In this document: one piece after another, positions 8,850 through 16,700 of the stretch
How the letters are laid out: each line of letters begins with the position of its first letter
How positions within the stretch are numbered: position 1 is the stretch's first letter
DNA from: Treponema sp.
GTDB taxonomy: Bacteria; Spirochaetota; Spirochaetia; Treponematales; Treponemataceae
Reading direction: 5' to 3'
Assembly: GCA_017544745.1 (NCBI GenBank)
Contig: JAFYDO010000214.1
Coordinates: 1 to 19,133, forward strand
DNA: 19,133 bases
Program-made: the position numbers and the translations under genes
The notes under the pieces: model-generated
Database searches by the model: none
What the model was told of the DNA's origin: nothing
What the model saw: the letters and a program-made list of their open reading frames with translations, nothing else

Positions 8850-9353
8850 ATGTTGAAAAGATATTTTTCAAAGGAGAACCAGAATGAAAAAAATGAAGCA
8901 AAAAAACAGAAGGATTACGAGGCCTTTACTTTTGTGGAAACCCTTGCGGTCCTCGCAATTATGGCAGTCCTCACGGCTGGTTGCACGGTGTCGGTTACAC
9001 GGCTTGTTTCCATTGCAAAAAAGAATTCAGCAAGAAATCAAATCGAACAGTTCAGCGCGGCACTTCAAACTTATTTCCTCGACTGCGGATGCTTCCCCAC
9101 AACAGAACAGGGACTCAACGCCTTATGGGAAAAACCGGTTTTCTATCCGGTACCAGAAAACTGGGACGGACCATACCTTGAGCGTAAACCAGGGAAAGAT
9201 CCTTGGGGAACCGATTTTGAGTATATCAGCTCTCAAAGCTCCGTTATGCCGTCAGAGGTTCCTGCGAATCTGCCCTTTGTACTCATCAGTTACGGGGCCG
9301 ACAAAATCAGAGAAACCAAAGAAGGAGGTGATGACATTGTCTCCTGGAAATAA
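8850..9353 (+). CDS. gspG: Major pseudopilin GspG-like
   Basis: Major pseudopilin of the secretion pseudopilus. In the 167-residue reading from the ATG at 8850, the class III signal is YEA|FTFVETLAVLAIMAVL, with cleavage predicted after Ala25, Phe at +1 and Glu30 at +5. The usual Gly at -1 is Ala. Downstream are classic GspG features: SARNQIEQFSAALQTYFLDCG, FPTTEQGLNALWEKP, WDGPYL, DPWGTDFEY and a C-terminal ISYGADK...GGDDIVSW that matches the calcium-binding end. The start is unsure. The ATG at 8850 is 11 bases from GGGAGG, and TTG 8841 is only two bases from it. The best-placed ATG (8884, behind AAGGAG) is in another frame but could join this one by a -1 slip at 8901-8907. Confidence 0.88.
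   Translation: MLKRYFSKENQNEKNEAKKQKDYEAFTFVETLAVLAIMAVLTAGCTVSVTRLVSIAKKNSARNQIEQFSAALQTYFLDCGCFPTTEQGLNALWEKPVFYPVPENWDGPYLERKPGKDPWGTDFEYISSQSSVMPSEVPANLPFVLISYGADKIRETKEGGDDIVSWK
8901..8907 (+). other. Candidate -1 frameshift heptamer A AAA AAC at the gspG start
   Basis: An ATG at 8884 has AAGGAG (8871-8876) seven bases upstream and reads MKKMKQKN, a typical short basic pilin leader start. In that frame the codons CAA AAA AAC contain the classic slippery heptamer A AAA AAC at 8901-8907. A -1 slip there enters exactly the gspG frame, giving MKKMKQKN-QKDYEA before FTFVE: a 14-residue leader instead of 25. The alternatives are a plain start at 8850, or a lost A in an A-run (mutation or sequence error). 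Confidence 0.3.
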
Positions 9354-9564
9354 TTTGGGTAACGGGACCTGCGGTAAAACTGTGTGCTCTGTTGTCATTG
9401 TTGTTGCTATGGCTCTTGGAACCGCAGTCTGTTCCTACAGACTAAAAAAATCGGCAGAAATAAGACTCTGGGAAAAATCTCTTAGTGATTATTCTGAGCG
9501 TCTTCAAAATGAAAATCTTGCAGCGGTAAAAGAAGCTCAAAGCAATAAGGAGACCGGACAGTAA
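9331..9564 (+). CDS. Small single-span membrane protein in the T2SS operon
   Basis: A 77-residue protein I do not recognise as a family. It has a short polar start, one hydrophobic span at about 18-40 (VCSVVIVVAMALGTAVCSYR) and a charged, probably helical tail (LKKSAEIRLWEKSLSDYSERL) ending KETGQ. It begins inside the end of gspG (23-base overlap) and its TAA overlaps the next ATG. A full-length Shine-Dalgarno AAGGAGGTGAT (9322-9332) is only two bases from the ATG at 9331, so the TTG at 9337, eight bases from AAGGAGG, may be the true start (75 residues). Position after gspG and the span-plus-helix shape suggest a minor pseudopilin-like or assembly subunit. No FTxxE-type prepilin signal is present. 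Confidence 0.7.
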   Translation: MTLSPGNNLGNGTCGKTVCSVVIVVAMALGTAVCSYRLKKSAEIRLWEKSLSDYSERLQNENLAAVKEAQSNKETGQ

Positions 9565-9932
9565 TGCGTTTTTCAACATTGATTGTGGTGCTTGTTTTTC
9601 TGGGAATTATCGGAATTTCTGTGCATCAGGCTGTGTGGTACTCAAATGAACTGGGGACACGTGCAGAAAATTTGAGGCAATGCTACTGGATAAAAAAATT
9701 TATTACACAGAGCTTTAAGGATTCCTGTGACGGAAAGGGTTTTGCGTCTCTGGAAGAATGGCAGGTAACCTGTAGAAGTATGTTCGACCTTGAGTATATT
9801 GCCTGGTGCCCTGCAGAAGAATTTATGATTGTTCAGAATGAGGAGTACAGAAACAGGCTTATGTATGCAACCTGGAAAGGTAACAAAGACCTTAAGGCCT
9901 GTAGTGGAGAAGTTTATTACAGGAGTAAGTGA
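9564..9932 (+). CDS. Pseudopilin-like small membrane protein of the T2SS operon
   Basis: A 122-residue protein with an N-terminal hydrophobic helix (about residues 4-20, STLIVVLVFLGIIGISV), followed by an amphipathic helix (ELGTRAENLRQCYWIKKFIT) and a small Cys-containing domain (Cys at about 40, 55, 70, 82 and 113). Long N-terminal helix plus small domain is the outline of a minor pseudopilin (GspH to GspK slot). However, the leader is only two residues and neither the prepilin cleavage motif nor Glu+5 is seen, so it may be a non-cleaved analogue or an unrelated membrane-anchored protein. The ATG overlaps the previous stop (TAATG) and the TGA overlaps the next ATG, so translation is tightly coupled. 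Confidence 0.72.
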   Translation: MRFSTLIVVLVFLGIIGISVHQAVWYSNELGTRAENLRQCYWIKKFITQSFKDSCDGKGFASLEEWQVTCRSMFDLEYIAWCPAEEFMIVQNEEYRNRLMYATWKGNKDLKACSGEVYYRSK

Positions 9933-11098
9933 TGAAAAAAGCATGTAATGTTCTGGATTATGATTTTTATTCCTTTGATTATCCTTTGAGCAAGGTTGGG
10001 TTTGCAAAAGAAAAAAGGAACAGTTTTATCTGTTCACAGCTGGAAAAAATGCACCCGTGCTTTTCGGATGACTGCTGTTTTGACTATAAACTAAGGCTCA
10101 ATAAAAACAAACTTAGGGCAGATGTAGTCGTAATGCAGAAATTCCGCCTGGCGGAGTACAAGAATCAAAGAAAGAAGATTTATATTCCGGAAGGAAAAAT
10201 GACCGCTTTTTATTCGCGGGCAAAGGTGTGGGTATTTGTAGTGTGTATTCTGTTGCTTCTGCTTTGTGTTATTGCAGTAGCAGGAAGCTTGATGCCTGGA
10301 GGGGATAGCCAGGAACAGGCTTTTTCAGATAACGTCGCCGAGCCAAGTTATTCAATGGAAAATCAGACACAGTCTTTAGAGCTTGTGGAGCTTGTGAGGA
10401 CTTTGGGTGGAACAGTTGATTCCATTTATTGGGAAACCGATGGCTTTACGGAAAAAATTACGTTAGCAACGCAAAGGATTTTTCCAGAGCAGATACTGCA
10501 GGTTTTTCCACAGGCAAATTTTTCTTCTTTAACATTTGATTCTCTTGTGCCACAACTGACTATTCAGATAACAGCCAGAGTGAATAACGGAATAGGTGGA
10601 GAGCAAACTTCACGTCTCCCGCAGTTTATGTCGCGTTTCAGGCGCTTACTTATGGAAAATGATAACGGAGCTTTTATTATGGAAGAAACAGTAAAACCAC
10701 ATTCAATAAAATTTTCTCTCAGGCAGGATATTAAAGACGGAACGGAAAAGATTCTTGGAGTTCTTGATGAAGAAAAAATCTGTGTTTCCTCTCTTGTTCT
10801 TAAAAAACAGGCAGATGAAATACTTTTTGAAATTGTTTTTTCGGACGTGGAGTTCACAAATCAGGATAAGTTGTTTCAAAAGCTTTTGGATAATGTAGGT
10901 CTGTTTTTTGAGGAACAGGGGGCAGTTTTGGAGAGTCGGCATGAGATAGCCCCGTCGTCGGCATCATCAAAAACACAAGAGAATACGGCGTTTCGTGACC
11001 AGGACTATACTCTCATTGGGAAAATAATGCATGGCGGGGAACACGTAACAGAATATTACAAAACTCCGGAAGGAAAAATCATTAAAAAAGAGAGGTAA
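9932..11098 (+). CDS. Bitopic membrane protein, possible GspL/GspM-type assembly factor
   Basis: A 388-residue protein with a cytoplasmic N-terminal part (about 1-93, with Cys at CFSDDCC), one membrane span at about 97-118 (VWVFVVCILLLLLCVIAV) and a large periplasmic region. That region seems to hold two alpha/beta units. The first is at about 145-225 (LELVELVRTLGG and LTIQITARVN). The second is at about 250-320 (KFSLRQDIKDGTEKIL and EILFEIVFSDVEF). The topology and operon slot match GspL/GspM or PilN-type platform partners, which use ferredoxin-like periplasmic domains. Sequence identity is not obvious, so the assignment is inference. I chose the ATG at 9932 because AGGAG lies six bases upstream; it overlaps the preceding TGA. 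A GTG three bases earlier is possible but not needed. Confidence 0.75.
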   Translation: MKKACNVLDYDFYSFDYPLSKVGFAKEKRNSFICSQLEKMHPCFSDDCCFDYKLRLNKNKLRADVVVMQKFRLAEYKNQRKKIYIPEGKMTAFYSRAKVWVFVVCILLLLLCVIAVAGSLMPGGDSQEQAFSDNVAEPSYSMENQTQSLELVELVRTLGGTVDSIYWETDGFTEKITLATQRIFPEQILQVFPQANFSSLTFDSLVPQLTIQITARVNNGIGGEQTSRLPQFMSRFRRLLMENDNGAFIMEETVKPHSIKFSLRQDIKDGTEKILGVLDEEKICVSSLVLKKQADEILFEIVFSDVEFTNQDKLFQKLLDNVGLFFEEQGAVLESRHEIAPSSASSKTQENTAFRDQDYTLIGKIMHGGEHVTEYYKTPEGKIIKKER

Positions 11099-11104
11099 TT
11101 GTTT

Positions 11105-11977
11105 ATGAAAAAGACAGGAAAAATTCTGCTTTTGCTTATGACATTTTTTATAACAGGATGTCAGTCTGCAAAATCAGTATATGGAAAAGGTGACTCTTCA
11201 CTCGTAGTTCTTATAGTTGATGAAAATAATCTGGCGGTTGGGGATTATTCAATTGTGCTTGAAGGAGGTAAACGCTCCGGAAGCCTTAGAACTAATTCAC
11301 AGGGAATGTGCAGTTTTACAAAAATAGGAAAAGCCTCATATTTTCTGAGCGGTAAAAAGAACGGTTACACCAGCCTTGCGCATATTCCAGTTCAGGTTGA
11401 AAAAACTGGGAGTGTACTTTGCTTTTCGGTCACAAGTGAAAAATCAGTTTTTGAAAAAGCCCTGGAGCTTTATGAACAGAATCTGTTTATAGACGGTCTG
11501 ACCATTCTTGATACTCTTTGTGTAAAGCCCGCATCCTGGTCGTCTGCTGCTCTTGGCTTGTATAGAACTGTGGGGCTTTTAAAAACAAATCAAAAAACAG
11601 AAGCACAAAATCAGCTGACTCAGACACGACAGTTTTTGTATGAGGTGAATGGAAAAATCTGCAGGGATAATAATCAGTTTTTGTTTGAGGGTGATTTTAT
11701 AAATCATACAGAGCTTGGGGTAAAGGCCTTCACCGTGGTGTTCAGCCTTTATGATGCAGATGGAGAAGCCGTTGCTCTTAAAAGAAGTAATATCGTTTAT
11801 AAAATAGAAATGGCAGTTTCGCCTTATTCGCATTGTGAATTTTCTATTCCTCTCGAGGAATATTATTCAGACGAGTTGAAACAGGAATATCTTTATGTGA
11901 GTCAGATTTTATATGCAGATGATTCTTTGTGGCTGGATCCGTTTGGGCTTGAGGTGTTTGATGTGGAGGATGCATGA
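11105..11977 (+). CDS. Lipoprotein with Ig-like/carboxypeptidase-regulatory domain
   Basis: A 290-residue secreted protein. The signal peptide MKKTGKILLLLMTFFITGC ends at Cys19, a relaxed spirochaete-style lipobox, so it is probably lipid-anchored. Residues about 33-110 look like a beta-sandwich of the carboxypeptidase-regulatory type (LIVDENNLAVGDYSIVLEGG; RTNSQGMCSFTKIGKASY). About 115-185 is helical and TPR-like (FEKALELYEQNLFIDGLTIL). The C-terminal 100 residues form a beta-rich domain ending VSQILYADDSLWLDPFGLEV, which is clearly shared with the next gene. GAGAGG precedes the ATG at 11105 by nine bases, and a TTG at 11099 is a worse start. Location is probably the outer membrane or periplasmic face. 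Function unknown: a pilotin, accessory or cargo role with the upstream secretion genes is conceivable. Confidence 0.78.
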   Translation: MKKTGKILLLLMTFFITGCQSAKSVYGKGDSSLVVLIVDENNLAVGDYSIVLEGGKRSGSLRTNSQGMCSFTKIGKASYFLSGKKNGYTSLAHIPVQVEKTGSVLCFSVTSEKSVFEKALELYEQNLFIDGLTILDTLCVKPASWSSAALGLYRTVGLLKTNQKTEAQNQLTQTRQFLYEVNGKICRDNNQFLFEGDFINHTELGVKAFTVVFSLYDADGEAVALKRSNIVYKIEMAVSPYSHCEFSIPLEEYYSDELKQEYLYVSQILYADDSLWLDPFGLEVFDVEDA

Positions 11978-12417
11978 ATAAAAAATCATTAAACTCTGTT
12001 CTTTTTTATCTGATACTCCTGGGACTTGCCTCTACTTGTTTTTTGTCCTGCAAAAATGATGTGTTTTCCAAACCTGATTTTTCAATCTCAAATCTAACCT
12101 ATAAAGATAAAGGTGTGTATTTTGATTTTTACAATAAGGCGCAAAAAGACATAAAGTCCATGCAGATAAAAATGTGTGTTTATGACAAAAAGGACGGGAG
12201 TGCCGCCTTCGAAGGCGAAGGAATAATTACCTGTCAGATTGATAGTGGAGTTCTGGCTCTCGAACAAAGATCCTTCTGCATATCGTTGCAAGACTACTTT
12301 ACAGATGACAAAGACTTAGAACTGATTATTGATAATTTTTATATAAGCCGGATTTTATACACGGATGGAAAAGAATGGAAGGACTGGTTTGGATTGTATT
12401 CACAAAAGGGGGAATGA
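11974..12417 (+). CDS. Small lipoprotein paralogous to the C-terminus of its upstream neighbour
   Basis: A 147-residue lipoprotein. The hydrophobic signal peptide is followed by two possible acylation sites, Cys22 and Cys26 (FLSC, the more likely). The mature part is essentially one beta-rich domain. It matches the last 100 residues of the preceding protein: SLYDADGEAV aligns with CVYDKKDGSAAF, IPLEEYYSDE with ISLQDYFTDD, and VSQILYADDSLWLDPFGL with ISRILYTDGKEWKDWFGL. The conserved end motif is roughly [IV]SxILYxDxxxWxDxFGL. The ATG overlaps the upstream TGA by four bases (ATGA), so translation is coupled. The two genes probably arose by duplication, one gaining or losing the N-terminal domains. 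The family is not named here because I do not recognise it. Confidence 0.8.
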   Translation: MNKKSLNSVLFYLILLGLASTCFLSCKNDVFSKPDFSISNLTYKDKGVYFDFYNKAQKDIKSMQIKMCVYDKKDGSAAFEGEGIITCQIDSGVLALEQRSFCISLQDYFTDDKDLELIIDNFYISRILYTDGKEWKDWFGLYSQKGE

Positions 12418-12419
12418 AT

Positions 12420-13733
12420 ATGAAAAGAAAAATAAACTGGAAATATTTTTTGACATGCAGTGTTATGGCAACTTTGATTATTGTACTTGGTGCATCCTGT
12501 ACACCTTCGGTTCATAGTGCAAAGGTAACAGATATTACTAAACCGCTGGAACCGGGAACTGCCGATTTAACTCTTATGGTTTACATGGCTGCAGATAACG
12601 ACCTTGAAAGCTATGCGCTTGAAAATCTGCGTTCTATGCAAAAGGCAGCATTTAAAGGAATTAATGTTCTTGTACTTTTGGATCGTTCGCAGTCCTATGA
12701 TGAAACGGAGGGAGACTGGTCTGATACACGATTGTATGAGGTTATCCATGCAGACAACAGCAATAGTGCAGGCATTGTTTCAAAACAGATTGACTGTCCT
12801 TTACTTGGACTTTACTGCGGAATGCAAACCGAACTGGATATGGCAAATTATTCGGTGCTCAAGGGTTTTATTGAATTTGTAAAAGCTCAGTATCTGGCAA
12901 AGCATTATGCCCTTATTGTTTGGGGCCACGGAACCGGCTGGCGATATGCATCGGACCAAAACACTTCCAGAGCTGTTGCAATAGATGATAAAACACAGTC
13001 TTATATGTCTGTACATAATCTTGGACTTGCAGTAAAGGATCAGGGACTTAGTGTAATTGGTTTTGATACCTGTTTTGGCGGAGTGCTTGAAAATGTTTAT
13101 GAACTTAAGGATGCTGCAGCTTTTACAGTCGGGAGTGCCGGCATTACGCCAAGCCTGGGTTGGGATTACAAAAGACTGCTTGAAAAGCTTTCTGAATGTA
13201 ATTATCAGGTGGAAGCCATAGAAAGTGAGACTGTATCGCAAGAGATTGCTCTTTGCATGTCAGATTCCTGTGCAGTTGGCGCCACTGTTTTTGAAAACAA
13301 AAAGCTTAATCAGCTTATGTCAGATTTTGAAGATTTTGCCTGTGAACTTGCGGCGGCAATAAAAGATTCAGAATCCCAAAAAGCGGTTTTTGATACACTC
13401 GTAACTACCAGGGCATATACCTATACCCAGTTTCCCTGCGATATGTATCTGGACCTTTTTACAATGGCACAGCATTATTCGGAGGCAGAAAATTCTGCAC
13501 TAGCAGCGGCTTCTCAAAACTTAATGCAGCAGACACAAGGTTTGCAGATTGGCGTTCATTTTATTCCAAAGCTTTCCAATTCCACTACGGCAGTTTCACA
13601 TTCTCCAGCTTATGTTAAAAACGATGCACAGACAGATCAGTGTGCATTTATTAAGGAGAGCAGATGGTGGGTCCCTACAGTTTCCGGAAATTCAGGCAGC
13701 GTGTTGGATAAGCTTTTTTATACAGTCTTTTAA
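12420..13733 (+). CDS. Clostripain-like (C11 family) cysteine protease, lipoprotein
   Basis: Secreted peptidase of family C11 (clan CD; clostripain, Arg-specific in the type enzyme). The 437-residue protein has a signal peptide ending LGASC with Cys27 as the likely lipid site. The peptidase domain begins ADLTLMVYMAADNDLESYAL. The catalytic histidine is His170 in IVWGHGTGW and the catalytic cysteine is Cys218 in GFDTCFGGVLENVYEL, both in the expected spacing and context. Further family features are VLVLLDRS...DWSDTRLYE, and GSAGITPSLGWDY after the cysteine. The ATG at 12420 is preceded by GGGGGA at six bases; an ATG at 12414 is too close. It starts two bases after the upstream stop. Substrate is unknown. 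Processing of the Rhs protein or surface proteins is inference from position. Confidence 0.92.
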   Translation: MKRKINWKYFLTCSVMATLIIVLGASCTPSVHSAKVTDITKPLEPGTADLTLMVYMAADNDLESYALENLRSMQKAAFKGINVLVLLDRSQSYDETEGDWSDTRLYEVIHADNSNSAGIVSKQIDCPLLGLYCGMQTELDMANYSVLKGFIEFVKAQYLAKHYALIVWGHGTGWRYASDQNTSRAVAIDDKTQSYMSVHNLGLAVKDQGLSVIGFDTCFGGVLENVYELKDAAAFTVGSAGITPSLGWDYKRLLEKLSECNYQVEAIESETVSQEIALCMSDSCAVGATVFENKKLNQLMSDFEDFACELAAAIKDSESQKAVFDTLVTTRAYTYTQFPCDMYLDLFTMAQHYSEAENSALAAASQNLMQQTQGLQIGVHFIPKLSNSTTAVSHSPAYVKNDAQTDQCAFIKESRWWVPTVSGNSGSVLDKLFYTVF

Positions 13734-13754
13734 TCAATAAGGGAGGGTTGCGAT

Positions 13755-16700
13755 ATGAAAAAAAATAATCTGTTTAGAATAATTTTTATTTTTGCTTTGC
13801 TTGGTGTAACAGGCTTGGGAACCCCTTTGTGGACAATGTATTATACTGTCAGACCAGATGGAACACTTGAACCTCATTCAAGCCTGATTGGTAGCGAAAC
13901 GCCGCCGGATCAACCAGTGGAAGAAGAAGAGGAAGATGTAGATACTACAGAAGAGAATTTAAATGCTGCTGCAAATGATGCGGCAAAGGCTCTTGATGAT
14001 GAAAAAAGCAAAAATGCTGCTGTTCCTTCGGGGGGTAATACTTCTGCTTCGGTTGCAGCAATTGACGGAGAGCTTGAAGGCGGAGAGGCTGCTGTTACAG
14101 AAGCAGAAAATGATGAAGTAGTTATGACAGGCGAGAATGCGGCTGCGTCAGATGAGGAAACCAAAATAAAAGAAGCACCTTCCGGCGGCGATCCGGTAAA
14201 GCTTTCTACAGGTTCTTATGAACAGAGCGAAACAGACATACAGGGGCAGGTAAGTCCGGCTATAACAGTTCAAAGATATTATTCTTCGCGCAATACAGTT
14301 ACGGGTAGCATGGGTTATGGTTGGGTTACAAACCTGGATGAAAGAATAATCCTTGGAACGCAGCCAGATTATAAGGAGCGACAGGCTGCTCTTCAAAATT
14401 ATGTAGATATGACAGCCAATGCAATTACGGAATTGGAAAATACGATAATTCAGACATACCAGGTAAGCAGCGTAAAAAATGCTGTGACAGAGCTTGAAAA
14501 AAGAATAGAGGTTTGTAATTCAAACTTAAAAACTTCGCAGGAACTTTATGATCGGTTGTATAATCTTAGTATAAGTGCCCAAGGGTATAGTGTGCGTGAC
14601 AGAATAGACAGCTTAAAATATGATGCATATATTCATGTTAATGCAATTATAGAGAAAATAAAGTTAATCAAGGATAATAAAATAAGGCTGGAATCAGATC
14701 TCGCAAAGCTTCCTCTTTATATGGCTAAGCATATTTCGGCAGTTGCACAACTCAACGATTACAAAAAGATTGTTGAAAAAACGAATGCCCGTAAAGAAAA
14801 AAACAGGCTTGCAATGTTTACAGGAATGGAGCTTTCTGTTGAAGAAACGGGCCTTGATACTCTTACTGTAATTGATTCACAAGGTTATCCGCATCTGCTT
14901 AAAGAAACCTCAGAAGCAAGCGGAATCTGGAAAAGAGAGGGAGAAACTCTTATAAAAGAATGCAGAAGTACCGGCAGCGGTTATGTTGTTATGCAAGTTG
15001 ACGGGACTGTAAAACAATATGATGGAAACGGTTTTCTTATTCAGACAGTTGATAGGAATGGAAACTGGATAAGGTATGAGCGGGGGCCCGGAGAAAGACT
15101 TAATACCCTTAGTAATTCCTTTGGAGAAAGCTATACCGTGAGCTATACAGGCAGCCTTATCAATGCAATTGTTAATAATCGTTCTGCTGAGGAAAAAGTA
15201 ATATATACATTTAATGGAAATAAACTTTCTGCTGTTAAAGATATTGACGGTGACACTGTTACAATGAAGTACAATCAGGCCGGATACATGACTCATCTTT
15301 ATAAATGTGACGGAAGCTTTGTGGAATTTGTTTATGGCCTGGTTACACAGGATGGACGTGTGCTTGTAACCGCTACTAAAAATGAAGAGGGTTTTGAGGA
15401 AAAATTTGATTATGATATTCCTCATAAGACGACCACCTATACCGACCACGACGGAAATAAAACGGTGTATGTATATGATGATAATTATAGGACAAAGGAT
15501 GAATACAGAGCAGATGGAACCGTAATTCACAACAGCTATGACGCGCAGGGTAATCTTATTCAGATTAATCAAAATCAAAATTATACCTATTACGGTTATG
15601 ATGCTAATGGAAATAAAACAAGCGCTACGTATAGCAACGGAACCAGCGAGTCCTGGGTTTATGATTCTGATAATCAGCTTTTGGAATATACAGACTGTGA
15701 CGGTGTTGCTACAAGTTATGAACGAGATACAAGAGGAAATATAATCTCCTGTAGTGTCGGAGGAATTCTCGTTTACAGTCAGGGTATAGATTCCAGGGGG
15801 CTTTTGGAATGGCGTACTATTCACGGACAAAATGATGTTACAACTATCTATAAATATGACACTCATGGAAATCTTGAATATCAAATATGTGCGGGCGTAA
15901 AAACGGAATATGAATATGATCAACGCAATCGTGTAACAAAAATAATCTGCGATGATGTTGTTACAAACGAATATGAATACAAAGATCATAAAATAATAAA
16001 TTGCGATTACAAGGGGCTTAAGACTACTTATGTTACCAATGGCCGTAAGGATATGACTCAGATAATTCTGGAGGATACGGTTACCGGTGTTGTTCATAAA
16101 ACCCGCCTTGAATACGACAGACGTCATCTTCCGCTAAGAGTGTTTGAAGGTGACGGGCAAACGGAAGCTCTGGTTTCTTCATATTTATATACTCCGGAAG
16201 GAAAGGTTAAAACTCAGATTTCTCACGGACAAAGTGAAAGCTGGGTAATTACCTATTCTTATGAGAATGGCGAAGTTCACGAAGTAAAACAGTTCAAGAC
16301 AAATGCAAGTTCTGTGGTCCCTGAGCAATATGTCGGGGTCCCTGAGCCTGTCGAAGGGCCACTTTATATACAAACTTATACCCATTCTATTCACCCAGGC
16401 AATAAAAAACTTTTGACTGTAACCGACGGTATGAATAATCAGACTCTGTTTGAATATGATTTTAACGGAAACCTTGTAAAAACAACCGATGCAAACGGTA
16501 CACAAAGAAGTATGGTTTATTCAGATGCCGGCCGCTTAAAAGGAGAACAGTCTAGCCACGGTGGCTGGTATATGTATGAATATAATAACGGCAATCTCGT
16601 GCTTGCAGGAGAGAAAAATGGAGAGGCAGTTCAAAGCTCTTATTATCCCGATGGAAGTTTAAAATCAACAACAGACCGTTACGGAAAAACAAACTGGTAC

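Noticed and set aside
9642..10007. 121-codon minus-strand ORF opposite the pseudopilin-like gene
   Set aside because: The plus-strand genes here are linked by stop/start overlaps and ribosome sites. The minus frame has none.
14910..16127. 405-codon open frame on the minus strand opposite the Rhs gene
   Set aside because: It is the reverse complement of repetitive YD-repeat coding sequence, lacks a ribosome site or any recognisable domain, and the plus frame has unmistakable Rhs features.
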